Part shown: positions 17,034 through 25,902 of the stretch, one piece after another
How the letters are laid out: each line of letters begins with the position of its first letter
How positions within the stretch are numbered: the first letter of the stretch is position 1
Position numbers and translations under genes: made by a program
The notes under the pieces: generated by a model
Seen by the model: the letters and a program-made list of their open reading frames with translations, nothing else
Told to the model about the DNA's origin: nothing
Databases searched by the model: none
NCBI GenBank assembly: GCA_028821515.1
Contig: JAPPGA010000039.1
Location: 102,081-166,080, forward strand
Source of the DNA: Gammaproteobacteria bacterium
Lineage (GTDB): Bacteria > Pseudomonadota > Gammaproteobacteria > Pseudomonadales > Azotimanducaceae
Direction: 5' to 3'
DNA: 64,000 bases

Positions 17034-18641
17034 ATGCGCTCATGTCCAATCGGCGTGTACTCGACATCCTTGCGCCGGAGCCTGTTGCCGATCGCCTGTC
17101 TTGCTTTCGCGGCCGACGCCCGGGTGCTGCAAGTCGGAAACGTCGGCGAGCCGGGGACGTTCGATCCCCACCACTACACGCTGCGACTCGAAAAGACCAT
17201 CCTGAACGACCTGTTCGTGGGCCTCGCAACGTCGAACGCCGAAGGGAACATTGTGCCAGGCGTCGCCCAGCGCTGGACCGCGAGCGAAGACGGCCTGACG
17301 TGGACCTTCGAGTTGCGGCGGGACGCCAGGTGGTCGGACGGACACCCACTGACGGCGCACGACTTCGTTTTCGCGTTCAGGCGGCTGCTTGACCCGGAGA
17401 CGGATTCAGGCCACGCCCGTTCCCTGTACCCGATCCGAAACGCAAAGGCCGTGAACGTCGGTGGACTCGCCGCCGACGCCCTCGGTGTCCTGGCGGCGAC
17501 GGACCACACGCTCGTCATCGAACTGGCCCGCCCGTTTCCGTCCCTGGCGGAGCGATTGAGTTATCCATCGGGGTATCCCCTCCCCGTCCACGTGATCGAG
17601 GAACGCGGCGAGGCCTGGACCGAGCCGGGCACCATGGTGTCCAACGGCGCCTTCGTGCTGGAAGACCGGGAGCCCTGGAGCTACGTGCGGCTGGGCAAGA
17701 ACGCCGCATTTCAGGACGCGGACTCGGTCGCGCTCGAGGGCGTGGTATATCGATCCATGCGCGATTCCAACGCAGCGTACTACCAGTACCGCTCCGGCGA
17801 ACTCGATGCCATCGGCGATTTCCCGGCCGGGGAGATCGCCTGGGTGCGGGAGCACATGCCCGGCCACCTGCGGCTGTCGCCGATGCTCTCCATCGTGTAC
17901 CTGGTGTTCAACGTCGCGGCGCCGCCGCTGGGCGATGTCCGCCTGCGCGAGGCGCTGAGCATCGCGCTGGACCGGCAGCGGATCGTGCGCGTGTTGGGCA
18001 GCGCGGAAATGGCCAGCGTATCCCTGGTGCCGCCGATGGTGACCGGATATGCGAGCGCGCTGGCCGTCGTCGAGGACCGCCCCGCGCGGCTCGAGCGCGC
18101 CCGCCGGCTGCTGCGGGAAGCGGGATTCGGGAAGGAGAGTCCGCTGACCGTGACGCTCTGCCATGTCAGCGGCGTCGAGTCGACGCGCGTCAACATCGCC
18201 ATCGCTGCCATGTGGCAGGAAATCGGCGTGACGACGATCCTTGACCACGAGGAACTCGAGGAACACCTGGCGGACCTGCGGCAGGGCACGTTCCAGGTCG
18301 CAAAGGCCGGATGGTTCGGCGAGGACCACCCCGAACACTATCTTGACCTTCTCCTATCCGGCGCGGGAGACGTCAACTACGGCCGTTTCACCTCCGAGAC
18401 CTACGACACGATCATGCGCCGGGCCCAAGCGGAACCCCTGCTCACGCGGCGGCTCGACCTGTTGCGCGACGCCGAGGTGGTGGGTCTCTCCTACTACCCG
18501 GTCGCGCCCCTGTATTCGATGACCGTTCGCGCCCTGGTCAATCCCCGGATCGAGGGTTGGCACGATAACCCCCGAAACGTTCACGGCACCCGATACCTGC
18601 GCTGGAAAGACGATCCCGGTCCCGATATCCCGTCCGAATGA
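17034..18641 (+). CDS. peptide/solute-binding protein of an ABC importer (SBP family 5, OppA-like)
   Basis: The 535-aa periplasmic binding protein has an N-terminal hydrophobic stretch (SLLPIACLAFAADA) that acts as a signal peptide. The mature part starts with the family pattern LQVGNVGEPGTFDPHHY and continues with WTASEDGLTWTFELRRDARWSDG and YLVFNVAAPPLGDVRLREALSIALDR, as in OppA. No permease or ATPase gene is adjacent, so it must pair with components elsewhere or serve as an orphan receptor. It follows the unknown gene by 9 bases on the same strand. Ligand unknown, likely an oligopeptide. Confidence 0.85.
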   Translation: MRSCPIGVYSTSLRRSLLPIACLAFAADARVLQVGNVGEPGTFDPHHYTLRLEKTILNDLFVGLATSNAEGNIVPGVAQRWTASEDGLTWTFELRRDARWSDGHPLTAHDFVFAFRRLLDPETDSGHARSLYPIRNAKAVNVGGLAADALGVLAATDHTLVIELARPFPSLAERLSYPSGYPLPVHVIEERGEAWTEPGTMVSNGAFVLEDREPWSYVRLGKNAAFQDADSVALEGVVYRSMRDSNAAYYQYRSGELDAIGDFPAGEIAWVREHMPGHLRLSPMLSIVYLVFNVAAPPLGDVRLREALSIALDRQRIVRVLGSAEMASVSLVPPMVTGYASALAVVEDRPARLERARRLLREAGFGKESPLTVTLCHVSGVESTRVNIAIAAMWQEIGVTTILDHEELEEHLADLRQGTFQVAKAGWFGEDHPEHYLDLLLSGAGDVNYGRFTSETYDTIMRRAQAEPLLTRRLDLLRDAEVVGLSYYPVAPLYSMTVRALVNPRIEGWHDNPRNVHGTRYLRWKDDPGPDIPSE

Positions 18642-18721
18642 ACGCCACCGCCCGGAATCGCGGCACACCGGACGGGTTTCCGCCATATCATCCCGTGCGT
18701 ACCCAATAACAGGGAGGAGCC

Positions 18722-19657
18722 ATGTCAATCGGCGCCGGGATCGGCATCGCGAATTTCGCCTTCGACGACGCCCGCGGATTCTGGAAGTGGGTGGACCTGT
18801 GCGACGCCGGCGGTGTCGATTCCATCTGGCAGTCCGACCGCATCATCAGCACCCAACCCGCCCTCGAATGCATGACCGTCATGGCAGCGCTCGCCGGCGC
18901 CACCCGCCACATCAAGTTCGGAATGAACGTGGCGAGCCTCGGACTGCGCGATCCCGTGATCACCGCCAAGCAATGCGCGACGATCGACGTGCTGTCGGAA
19001 GGCCGCCTGTTGCCCGCCTTCGGCATCGGCAGCGCCCGCTCCAGGGACTACGCGGCGACCGGCAAGCCGACCCGCCGGCGAGGCAAGCGGGCAAACGAGG
19101 GCCTGGAGATCCTCACCCGCCTCTGGACCGAGGAGGCGGTCGATTTCGAGGGCGAGTTCTACCGGCTTGACGCGGCGAGTATCAGTCCCAGGCCGGTGCA
19201 GGACCCGCTGCCGCTCTGGATCGGCGGCTCCGCACCGCAGGCGATCGAGCGCACGGCCCGCTGGGGCACGGGCTGGCAGGCCGGCATCGATGCCGCCCCC
19301 GAAGTCGCCCCGGTGATTGCCGCGATCAAGAACCGCGCCAGGGAACTCGGCCGGGTCATCGACGAGGACCATTACGGGGCGGGGTTCGGGTTCCGGTTCG
19401 GCACCGCGTCGGATCCCATTGTGGAGCGCCATGCCGAGGTGCTCCGCGGGCGGCTCGGCCGCGACCCAACGGGCTACACGGCCGTCGGCGGCGTCGAGGA
19501 GATCATGGCCCTGCTGCGGCGTTTTCACGAGGCCGGCGCGCACAAGTTCGTGCTGCGGCCCATCGCGAGCGGTACCGAGGACATGCTGTCCCAGACACGC
19601 GCGCTGATCGAACGGGTTCTGCCCGAAGTCGCAGCCCTGAACGGCCGCGACGCCTGA
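18722..19657 (+). CDS. luciferase-like (LLM) oxidoreductase, probably F420-dependent
   Basis: The 311-aa TIM-barrel flavin/deazaflavin enzyme has the bacterial-luciferase-like pattern: GVDSIWQSDRI, GMNVASLGLRDPV, LSEGRLLPAFGIGSARS, ANEGLEILTRLW and PLWIGGSAPQAIERTARWG. The class uses FMN or F420H2 for hydride transfer. Because it is the first gene of the F420 unit and lies 6 bases before the next gene, F420 is the likely cofactor. A strong AGGAGG-type ribosome site (18713-18718) precedes the ATG. The substrate is unknown. Confidence 0.82.
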   Translation: MSIGAGIGIANFAFDDARGFWKWVDLCDAGGVDSIWQSDRIISTQPALECMTVMAALAGATRHIKFGMNVASLGLRDPVITAKQCATIDVLSEGRLLPAFGIGSARSRDYAATGKPTRRRGKRANEGLEILTRLWTEEAVDFEGEFYRLDAASISPRPVQDPLPLWIGGSAPQAIERTARWGTGWQAGIDAAPEVAPVIAAIKNRARELGRVIDEDHYGAGFGFRFGTASDPIVERHAEVLRGRLGRDPTGYTAVGGVEEIMALLRRFHEAGAHKFVLRPIASGTEDMLSQTRALIERVLPEVAALNGRDA

Positions 19658-19663
19658 CCCAGG

Positions 19664-20383
19664 ATGTCGGCAGCTTCAGTGGACCCTCGATCGATCAAGC
19701 GGCTGTACGAAGAACAGCTCGCGGCGGGCAGCACCGGCAAGGGATCGCGGGAGACGCGGCGGATGTTCCGCGGCATGTTGCGAGCCACGCGGGAACTACC
19801 GGCCCGAAGCCTCGCCCAATCCCGAGGTGCGACATGGGTGTGGTCCGACCTGCACCTCGGCCACGAGAACATCATCCGCTACACGAACCGGCCGTTCGAA
19901 GACGTGACGGAAATGAATGCGCGGCTCCATGCCAACTGGGACGCCGCCGTCGGCGAGAAGGACACCCTTGTCTTCGTCGGCGACGTCGCCATGCGCACTG
20001 CACTCTGTGACACCACCTGGCAACGCATCCGCGAAGGTCCGGGACACACCAAGATCCTGGTCGTCGGCAACCACGACCTGACCGGTTCCGGAACGCTGCG
20101 CGTCGACGGTTTCGACGACATCTGCTCGGTCCTGTGCGTCGACGGCGACGTTCCGCTCGTCTTCACGCACATGCCGCTGGCAACGGTTCCCGACGGCTGC
20201 GCCAACGTCCATGGGCACACGCATGACGCGAGGCCGACGCGGTCACCTCACATCAACGTCTCGGTGGAACAGCTCGCCTATCGGCCCGTTCCGCTCGAGC
20301 GTATCCGGGCGCTTGCGAAAGAAGTGGTCGCCGGCCGCTTTCCGGAAGGCACCACGACCATCGAGCGCATCGCCAACCTGTGA
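19664..20383 (+). CDS. calcineurin-like metallophosphoesterase
   Basis: The 239-aa enzyme has all five metal-site motifs of the family in order: SDLHLGHENI, GDVA, GNHD, THMP and GHTHD. It hydrolyses a phosphoester using two metals. Residues 1-60 form a basic N-terminal helix region outside the core. It is the second gene of the F420 unit. F420 synthesis releases no obvious product needing this enzyme, so its role there is open; it might act on an intermediate or simply be co-transcribed. Confidence 0.82.
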   Translation: MSAASVDPRSIKRLYEEQLAAGSTGKGSRETRRMFRGMLRATRELPARSLAQSRGATWVWSDLHLGHENIIRYTNRPFEDVTEMNARLHANWDAAVGEKDTLVFVGDVAMRTALCDTTWQRIREGPGHTKILVVGNHDLTGSGTLRVDGFDDICSVLCVDGDVPLVFTHMPLATVPDGCANVHGHTHDARPTRSPHINVSVEQLAYRPVPLERIRALAKEVVAGRFPEGTTTIERIANL

Positions 20384-20408
20384 CGCCACACAGGTCAGTG
20401 GAGAACGC

Positions 20409-21230
20409 ATGACAGGCTCACGCATCACGTTCATGGGCGCCGTGCCGCCATGGGAATGCGACATCGTCGACCACTTCACGGTGGCGTACTACTACCAGAA
20501 GCTCGACCACGCGACCGACGTGATCCTGGGCCGCGCGGGCTTCGACCCCGCCGACCCCGCCGCGCCCACGATGGTCCGATGCCTCACCCGGTTCGAGCGG
20601 GAACTGGTCAAGGGTGACATCTACCGGATCGAGACCGTCCGGCTTGCGGCCGACCGTCTCGCGCACCGCCTGATCGATGCGGCAACGGACACGGTCTGCA
20701 CACGGTTCGACCAGTGCATGTCGGCCCCGATACCAGAAAGCGGTGTCGCGCCGGTTACTGCGGACACCGAACCCCTGCCGCACGACCCGCCGGCGCTCCC
20801 GCCCGCCAACGCCCGGTGGCTCGACACCGGGGTGGATGTACTTGGCGCCGAAGACTGCGGACTCCGGGGCAGCGCCACCTCGCACGCATACATCCTGCGG
20901 TTCTCCGCCGCCGGCGAGCACCTGCGCGACGCGATCGGGATCACGCCCAGCTATGTGCGGGAACACAACGTCGGCTTCGCGACCTTCAGCTTCGACGCCC
21001 GGTTCGACGCGCGCGCGGGACCGGGAACGCCCGTCTCCGTCCAGTCGACCCTGAGCCATGTCGGCCGCACGTCCCTGCACATCGAACATCGGCTCCTCGA
21101 CGCCCGCGACGGCACCGAGATCGCACGCCTCACCCAGGCGGGCGTCCACCTCGACAAGGCCCGCCGCCGGCCCTCACCCATGCCGGCCCACATCGTCGAC
21201 GCCGCGCGAGAACTGCTCGGAATGTCCTGA
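20409..21230 (+). CDS. thioesterase-like (hot-dog) protein
   Basis: The 273-aa protein appears to be made of two hot-dog domains in tandem. The first carries PWECDIVDHFTVAYYYQKLDHAT, like 4-hydroxybenzoyl-CoA-type thioesterases where the Asp acts in catalysis; the second begins near residue 150 and has REHNVGFATFSFDARFDA. Such enzymes hydrolyse or hold acyl-CoA thioesters. ATG 20409 has a GGAGAA ribosome site just upstream; the frame is open further but overlaps the metallophosphoesterase gene. The next gene begins 5 bases after the stop, which suggests that this product and the ATP-grasp enzyme act together. Confidence 0.7.
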   Translation: MTGSRITFMGAVPPWECDIVDHFTVAYYYQKLDHATDVILGRAGFDPADPAAPTMVRCLTRFERELVKGDIYRIETVRLAADRLAHRLIDAATDTVCTRFDQCMSAPIPESGVAPVTADTEPLPHDPPALPPANARWLDTGVDVLGAEDCGLRGSATSHAYILRFSAAGEHLRDAIGITPSYVREHNVGFATFSFDARFDARAGPGTPVSVQSTLSHVGRTSLHIEHRLLDARDGTEIARLTQAGVHLDKARRRPSPMPAHIVDAARELLGMS

Positions 21231-21235
21231 TCCAG

Positions 21236-22789
21236 GTGACCAAGGATCAGCACACGGGTTTGTCCGAAGCTCAAGCACGGCGGAGCCTCTCCGTGCAGGA
21301 AGAGGCGCGCGAATACCATGAGGCGCTGTTGCGCCCCCTGTTCGAAGGACGGAAGTTCATTCTCGCGGGCGGGCTGGCGGCGAGCCTCGGCAAGAAGGCG
21401 CGCGCACTGGCGGCGCTCGGTGCGGCCCCACCGTTCCTGCTCGCTTTCGGCGAAGGGACGGGAAAACAACCCGGCCCGGAAGCCGCACACCTGCATCTGT
21501 TCGACATCCGGCCCCGGGACCTCGTCGACCAACTCCTGCAGGAAGAGGCGACGCTCCGGGACCTGCCGCGCGATGTCAGGGCGACGATCGACCGCTGGGA
21601 CCCGGACGGTTCGGCACGGGTGCTGTGCTCGCCCGGCGATGTTCCGGTGGTAGCCGGTCGAGAGACCTACGCGGGTCGCAAGCCCGCCTGGATGGCGCTC
21701 GAAGACAAGACCACCATCGATGCGTTCTGGGACGCCGCCGGCGTGCAAAGGGCACCTTCGCGCATCGTGCCTGCCGAACATCGCGAACTCATCGCAGCAG
21801 CCACCGCGCTGGACCAGGGTCTCGGTACGGTGTGGGTCGCCGACGTCAAGTTGGGGATACATGGCAGCGCCATCGGCCTGCGATGGGTGCGACCAGGCGA
21901 CGATGGCATCGCGGCAGCGGACTCGTTGCGCGGAATCGCCGATCGCGTTCGCGTCATGCCGTTCCTGGAAGGCATCCCGGTCAGCATGCATGGCATCGTG
22001 TTCGACGACGCCGTGGCCGTATTCCGGCCCGTCGAAATGGTCGTGCTACGGCCAGAAGGGAGTGATCGACTCCTCTACGCCGGATGTTCGAACTGGTTCG
22101 ACCCCGGGCCCCAGGATCGGGATGCGATGCGCAGAACGGCGCGGCGCGTGGGCCAAGCGTTGCGCGAGCGGGTCGACTATCGCGGCGCGTTCACGGTGGA
22201 CGGCATTCTCTCGACCGACGGATTCATGCCGACGGAACTGAATCCCCGCACCGGTGCCGGGTTCTCGACCCTCGTGGCCGGGCTGGGTGACTTTCCGTTC
22301 GAGCCGTTGTGCTGGGCGGTGGCCGAAGGCGAACACCTGGCCTTTCGGCCGGCCCTTCTCGAACGTGCCGTACTGGACAGTGCCGAGCGGCATCGTGCCG
22401 GCGGAGGTTCCATCACTACCCGCACGACACTTGACGCGGTCACGGTCGACCTGGTGCGTGACGGCACGGAGTATCGCGAAGCGCGCGGGGACGAGGTGCC
22501 GGTTGCAACCCTGGCGGCCAGCCATAGTCCGATAGGTGGCTTCCTGTCTTTCAGCCTGGATGAGAATCGGAACCAGCCAGACACCTCGACGGCCCCGGAA
22601 ATGTGCCGCGCGCTACGATATGCGGACCGCAATCTCGGAACCGAGTTCGGTCGATTGACAGCCGCGAGGAACGTTCGGTCATGCACCGGGGCGGGGATCA
22701 GGTCGCATCACCGGGGGCGACCACGGCGGGTGTTGCCGATGCGGGCACGTTGGCGAGCCCTGGTAAGCCCGTTTGCCGCTGGCGGCTAG
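21236..22789 (+). CDS. uncharacterised ATP-grasp ligase-like enzyme in the F420 unit
   Basis: About 517 aa if it starts at GTG 21236. A pre-ATP-grasp region covers residues 35-140, then the ATP-grasp fold: ALEDKTTIDAFWDAAGV (nucleotide-binding start), MPFLEGIPVSMHGIVFDD and TVDGILSTDGFMPTELNPR, where Glu and Asn bind metal. A C-terminal domain ends near YADRNLGTEFG; the last 35 residues look low in quality. ATP-grasp enzymes join a carboxylate to an amine or thiol through an acyl-phosphate. Archaeal CofF, which caps F420 with a glutamate, is an ATP-grasp enzyme, but the two do not look alike in domain layout. It follows the thioesterase gene by 5 bases and precedes npdG by 38. Confidence 0.75.
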   Translation: MTKDQHTGLSEAQARRSLSVQEEAREYHEALLRPLFEGRKFILAGGLAASLGKKARALAALGAAPPFLLAFGEGTGKQPGPEAAHLHLFDIRPRDLVDQLLQEEATLRDLPRDVRATIDRWDPDGSARVLCSPGDVPVVAGRETYAGRKPAWMALEDKTTIDAFWDAAGVQRAPSRIVPAEHRELIAAATALDQGLGTVWVADVKLGIHGSAIGLRWVRPGDDGIAAADSLRGIADRVRVMPFLEGIPVSMHGIVFDDAVAVFRPVEMVVLRPEGSDRLLYAGCSNWFDPGPQDRDAMRRTARRVGQALRERVDYRGAFTVDGILSTDGFMPTELNPRTGAGFSTLVAGLGDFPFEPLCWAVAEGEHLAFRPALLERAVLDSAERHRAGGGSITTRTTLDAVTVDLVRDGTEYREARGDEVPVATLAASHSPIGGFLSFSLDENRNQPDTSTAPEMCRALRYADRNLGTEFGRLTAARNVRSCTGAGIRSHHRGRPRRVLPMRARWRALVSPFAAGG

Positions 22790-22827
22790 ACACTCGATAA
22801 TCGCCGCTTTTCCCTGGGGGGGAGTCC

Positions 22828-23490
22828 ATGTCCGGCAAGGAATCCATCGCCATACTGGGCGGCACGGGCGATCTGGGCACGGGCCTGGCCATTCGGTGGT
22901 CGAGAGCCGGTCACGAGATCATCATCGGCTCGCGCACGCTTGAGAAGGCAAGGACCGCAGTGGCGAATCTCCACAAGATCAGCCCTGAAACGCCGGCCCA
23001 GGCCATGGAGAACCCCGATGCGGCGGCTGCGGGCGACATCGTCGTGCTGACCGTGCCGGCGGAACACCAGGTCTCGACCCTGGAAACCGTGCGCAAAAGC
23101 CTCGCGGGCAAGATCCTGATCGACGTGTCGGTGCCGCTGGTTCCTCCCAGGGTCGGCACGGTGCAACTGCCCGACGCGGGATCCGCCGGCAAGCGCGCCC
23201 AGGACTTCCTGGGTGATGACGTCATGGTGGTCTCCGCATTCCAGAACATCGCCGCCCACCTGCTGCAGCAGGACATCCAGATCGAATGCGACGTGCTGGT
23301 TGCCGGCAACAGGCGTGCCGCGAGGGACAAGGTCATCGAACTGGCGGCGGAAGCGGGTCTGACCGGATGGCACGCCGGACCCATAGACAACGCCGCAGCC
23401 GCGGAGGCGCTTACCAGCATCCTCATCCAGATCAACCGACGACACGACGTTTCGCATTCGGGCATCAAGATTGTTGGTCAGGAGCATTGA
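22828..23490 (+). CDS. npdG: NADPH:F420 oxidoreductase
   Basis: The 220-aa enzyme passes hydride between NADP(H) and F420. A Rossmann motif, ILGGTGDLGTGLA, stands at residues 8-20, followed by IIIGSRTLEKA, where the SR pair recognises the NADP phosphate. Then come DIVVLTVPAEHQ and DVSVPLVPPRVGTVQLPDAGSAG, the family region that contacts the deazaflavin. A purine-rich ribosome site (GGGGGGGAG, ending 22822) precedes the ATG. The stop is one base before the cofE start. It supplies reduced F420 for the LLM- and Ddn-type reductases of this genome. Confidence 0.92.
   Translation: MSGKESIAILGGTGDLGTGLAIRWSRAGHEIIIGSRTLEKARTAVANLHKISPETPAQAMENPDAAAAGDIVVLTVPAEHQVSTLETVRKSLAGKILIDVSVPLVPPRVGTVQLPDAGSAGKRAQDFLGDDVMVVSAFQNIAAHLLQQDIQIECDVLVAGNRRAARDKVIELAAEAGLTGWHAGPIDNAAAAEALTSILIQINRRHDVSHSGIKIVGQEH
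23480..23484 (+). promoter_or_regulatory. ribosome binding site that sets the cofE start
   Basis: AGGAG sits seven bases upstream of GTG 23492. This favours GTG 23492 over the in-frame TTG codons at 23471 and 23474, which lie inside the end of npdG and have no such site. Confidence 0.6.
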
Positions 23491-23491
23491 T

Positions 23492-24247
23492 GTGGCGTTC
23501 AGCGTCACGGGTATCGAAGGCGTACCCCTGATTCGGGCCGGCGATGATCTCTGCGACATCCTCTTGGGAGTGATCTACACCCGGACGTCGCTCCGTGACG
23601 GCGACGTGCTCGTCGTCGCGCAGAAGATCGTGTCCAAGGCCGAGGGCCGCCTGGTACGACTTCACGACGTCGACCCGTCTGCCGAAGCCGTCGAGTTGGC
23701 GACGGAGACGGAAAAGGACCCTCGGCTGGTACAGCTGATTCTCGATGAATCCGTCGCCGTGGTGAGAAAGAAGCCCGGCGTGCTCATCGTCCGCCACCGG
23801 CTCGGCTTTGTCAGCGCCAACGCCGGCATCGACCAGTCCAACGTCGACCACGCCGGCGGCGAGGCCGCGCTGTTGCTGCCCCTGGATCCGGACGGTTCCG
23901 CATCGGCATTGCATGCGGGTATCTTCGAGGAGACCGGCAAGCGTGTCGGCGTGGTCATCAGCGACAGCGCAAACCGGCCCTGGCGCCTCGGCACCACCGC
24001 CATCGCCATCGGCGCCGCTGGCATCCAGGTATTCGACGACCGGCGCGGCGGTTCCGACCTGTTCGGCCGCGAACTCAAGATCACGCTCGTCAACCGCGCC
24101 GACAGCATCGCGACCGCCGCGGTTCTCGTGATGGGCGAAACGGCGGAGCGAATACCCGCGGCGCTGGTCAGGGGTTTCCCGCCCGGGTCGCCCGAGGGGA
24201 ACGCCGCAGCGATCAACCGGCCATTGACGGAAGACCTGTTCCAATGA
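23492..24247 (+). CDS. cofE: coenzyme F420:L-glutamate ligase (short form)
   Basis: Adds L-glutamates through gamma bonds to F420-0 with GTP. The 251 residues contain the family landmarks GDDLCDILLG, DVLVVAQKIVSKAEGR, GFVSANAGIDQSN and ISDSANRPWRLGTTAIAIG. It ends after these, so the C-terminal FMN-reductase domain of actinobacterial FbiB is missing. It comes between npdG and cofD with gaps of 1 and 22 bases. Confidence 0.93.
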   Translation: MAFSVTGIEGVPLIRAGDDLCDILLGVIYTRTSLRDGDVLVVAQKIVSKAEGRLVRLHDVDPSAEAVELATETEKDPRLVQLILDESVAVVRKKPGVLIVRHRLGFVSANAGIDQSNVDHAGGEAALLLPLDPDGSASALHAGIFEETGKRVGVVISDSANRPWRLGTTAIAIGAAGIQVFDDRRGGSDLFGRELKITLVNRADSIATAAVLVMGETAERIPAALVRGFPPGSPEGNAAAINRPLTEDLFQ

Positions 24248-24269
24248 CCGCGTCGAGGAGGCGTGGGCG

Positions 24270-25214
24270 ATGAAGGTACTCGCGCTCACCGGGGGCATTG
24301 GCGGCGCCAAGCTCGCGCTGGGTCTCGCGAAGGTACTCGCGCCCGACGAGGTCGCCTTCGTCGTCAACACCGGAGACGACTTCGAACACCTCGGCTTCCA
24401 CATCGCGCCGGATGTGGACACCCTGGTCTACACCCTCGCGGGTGAAGCCAACATCGATACCGGCTGGGGCCGGCAGGACGAGAGCTGGCATTTCATGCAC
24501 GCCGCGGAGCAGTTCGGCCTACCGACATGGTTTCGCCTGGGCGACCGCGACCTCGCGCTGCATGTCCATCGCCGGCAGCGCCTCGCCGAGGGCGCGACCC
24601 TAACGGAGGTCACCCGGGAAACCTGCCGGCGCCTGGGCGTCGCCGAGCCGGTGCTGCCGATGTCGAACGATCCGGTCAGAACGCGGGTGCTGACGCCGGA
24701 TGGGCCCCTCGCCTTCCAGCACTATTTCGTCCGCGACCGCTGCGAACCCGCCGTCACCGGATTCGAGTTCGACGGCGTCGAAGACGCGGCGATCAATCCT
24801 GAAATTTCGGCCCTGCTTGCCGGCACGTCGGGCGATGGACTCCGCGCAATCGTCATTTGCCCGTCCAATCCCTTCGTTTCCGTGGACCCGATCCTGGCCC
24901 TGCCCGGCATGCGCGACATGCTGCGATCGGCCGGCGTGCCGATCATCGCCGTCTCGCCCATTGTCGGCGGACGGGCCATCAAGGGACCGACGGCCAAAAT
25001 GATGCGCGAACTCGATATACCGGCGGCGGCGGGGGCGGTAGCCCGGCACTACCGCGACCTCATCACCGGCTTCGTCCTGGATGAATGCGACGCCTCGCGC
25101 GAGTCCGAGGTGGCGGACCTGGGACTCGCCACCACGGTGACCCAGACCGTGATGTCGAACCTCGACGACCGCATCGCCCTGGCGCGCGACGTGCTCGCTT
25201 TCGCCGGTGCCTGA
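24270..25214 (+). CDS. cofD: 2-phospho-L-lactate-type transferase (F420-0 or dehydro-F420-0 synthesis)
   Basis: Transfers the phospholactyl-type group from a guanylylated donor to the deazaflavin Fo. The 314 residues start with LALTGGIGGAKLALGLA, then NTGDDFEHLGFHIAPDVDTLVYTLAG with the metal-binding Asp residues, and PSNPFVSVDPILALPGMR and SPIVGGRAIKGPTAKMM in the second half, all typical of CofD/FbiA. The donor (lactyl, enolpyruvyl or glyceryl phosphate) depends on the partner CofC and is not evident. It overlaps or abuts cofC. Confidence 0.93.
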   Translation: MKVLALTGGIGGAKLALGLAKVLAPDEVAFVVNTGDDFEHLGFHIAPDVDTLVYTLAGEANIDTGWGRQDESWHFMHAAEQFGLPTWFRLGDRDLALHVHRRQRLAEGATLTEVTRETCRRLGVAEPVLPMSNDPVRTRVLTPDGPLAFQHYFVRDRCEPAVTGFEFDGVEDAAINPEISALLAGTSGDGLRAIVICPSNPFVSVDPILALPGMRDMLRSAGVPIIAVSPIVGGRAIKGPTAKMMRELDIPAAAGAVARHYRDLITGFVLDECDASRESEVADLGLATTVTQTVMSNLDDRIALARDVLAFAGA

Positions 25215-25218
25215 GTTC

Positions 25219-25875
25219 ATGCCTCCCGGCAACATCTGGGCGTTGGTGCCTTTCAAGGGCCCGGACGGCGCAAAGGAACGGCTCAGCGCATACTTGTCGG
25301 CGCGCGAGCGTCGCGACCTGACGCTCGCCATGGTGCAGGACGTGCTGGACGCGCTGACGCGGGCATCGCTCTCCGGCGTACTGGTCGTGTCGCGATCGCC
25401 GACCGCCCTGGAGCTGGTTCGGGAGTTCAACGCCGAGGTGTTCGCCGACTCGGCGAACGATCTGACGGGCGCCGTCACCGAAGCGAGCGATTTCGTTGCC
25501 AACCGGGCGGATGGCACCATGATCGTGCATGGCGATCTTCCCCTCCTCACCACCGATGAGGTGAACCACGCGCTCCGGAGCCACCGGGACATTACCCTCG
25601 TGCCCGACCGGCACGACATCGGCACCAACTGCATCATCGCGACCCCGCCGAACGCGATGACCTACCAGTTCGACGGCACGAGTTTCGAACCACACCAGGC
25701 ACTCGCGCGCGAGGCGGGATTCGAGCCGCGCATCGTCCGCCTGCCCGGTTTCGGCCTCGATATCGATACCATCGACGGTCTGCGCGCGTTCGCCGCCGCC
25801 GGCAGCGACACCCGCAGTGGTCGCCTTCTCGCCAAAACCGGTGTGGCGTCACGGTTGTCGGCCACCCATAATTAG
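25219..25875 (+). CDS. cofC: phospholactate/phosphoenolpyruvate/phosphoglycerate guanylyltransferase
   Basis: Makes the GDP-activated side chain donor used by CofD. The 218-aa protein has the CofC/FbiD pattern: WALVPFKGPDGAKERLS at the start, LVVSRSPTA, MIVHGDLPLLTTDEV with the metal-binding Asp, HDIGTNCIIATPP and LPGFGLDIDT. Either ATG 25219 or GTG 25207 may be the start; GTG would overlap the cofD stop. Known homologues prefer 2-phospholactate (archaea), PEP (actinobacteria) or 3-phosphoglycerate (Paraburkholderia); I cannot tell from sequence alone which applies. Confidence 0.9.
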   Translation: MPPGNIWALVPFKGPDGAKERLSAYLSARERRDLTLAMVQDVLDALTRASLSGVLVVSRSPTALELVREFNAEVFADSANDLTGAVTEASDFVANRADGTMIVHGDLPLLTTDEVNHALRSHRDITLVPDRHDIGTNCIIATPPNAMTYQFDGTSFEPHQALAREAGFEPRIVRLPGFGLDIDTIDGLRAFAAAGSDTRSGRLLAKTGVASRLSATHN

Positions 25876-25902
25876 GGGTTACCGGGGACTCTCAGGGACA
25901 CG

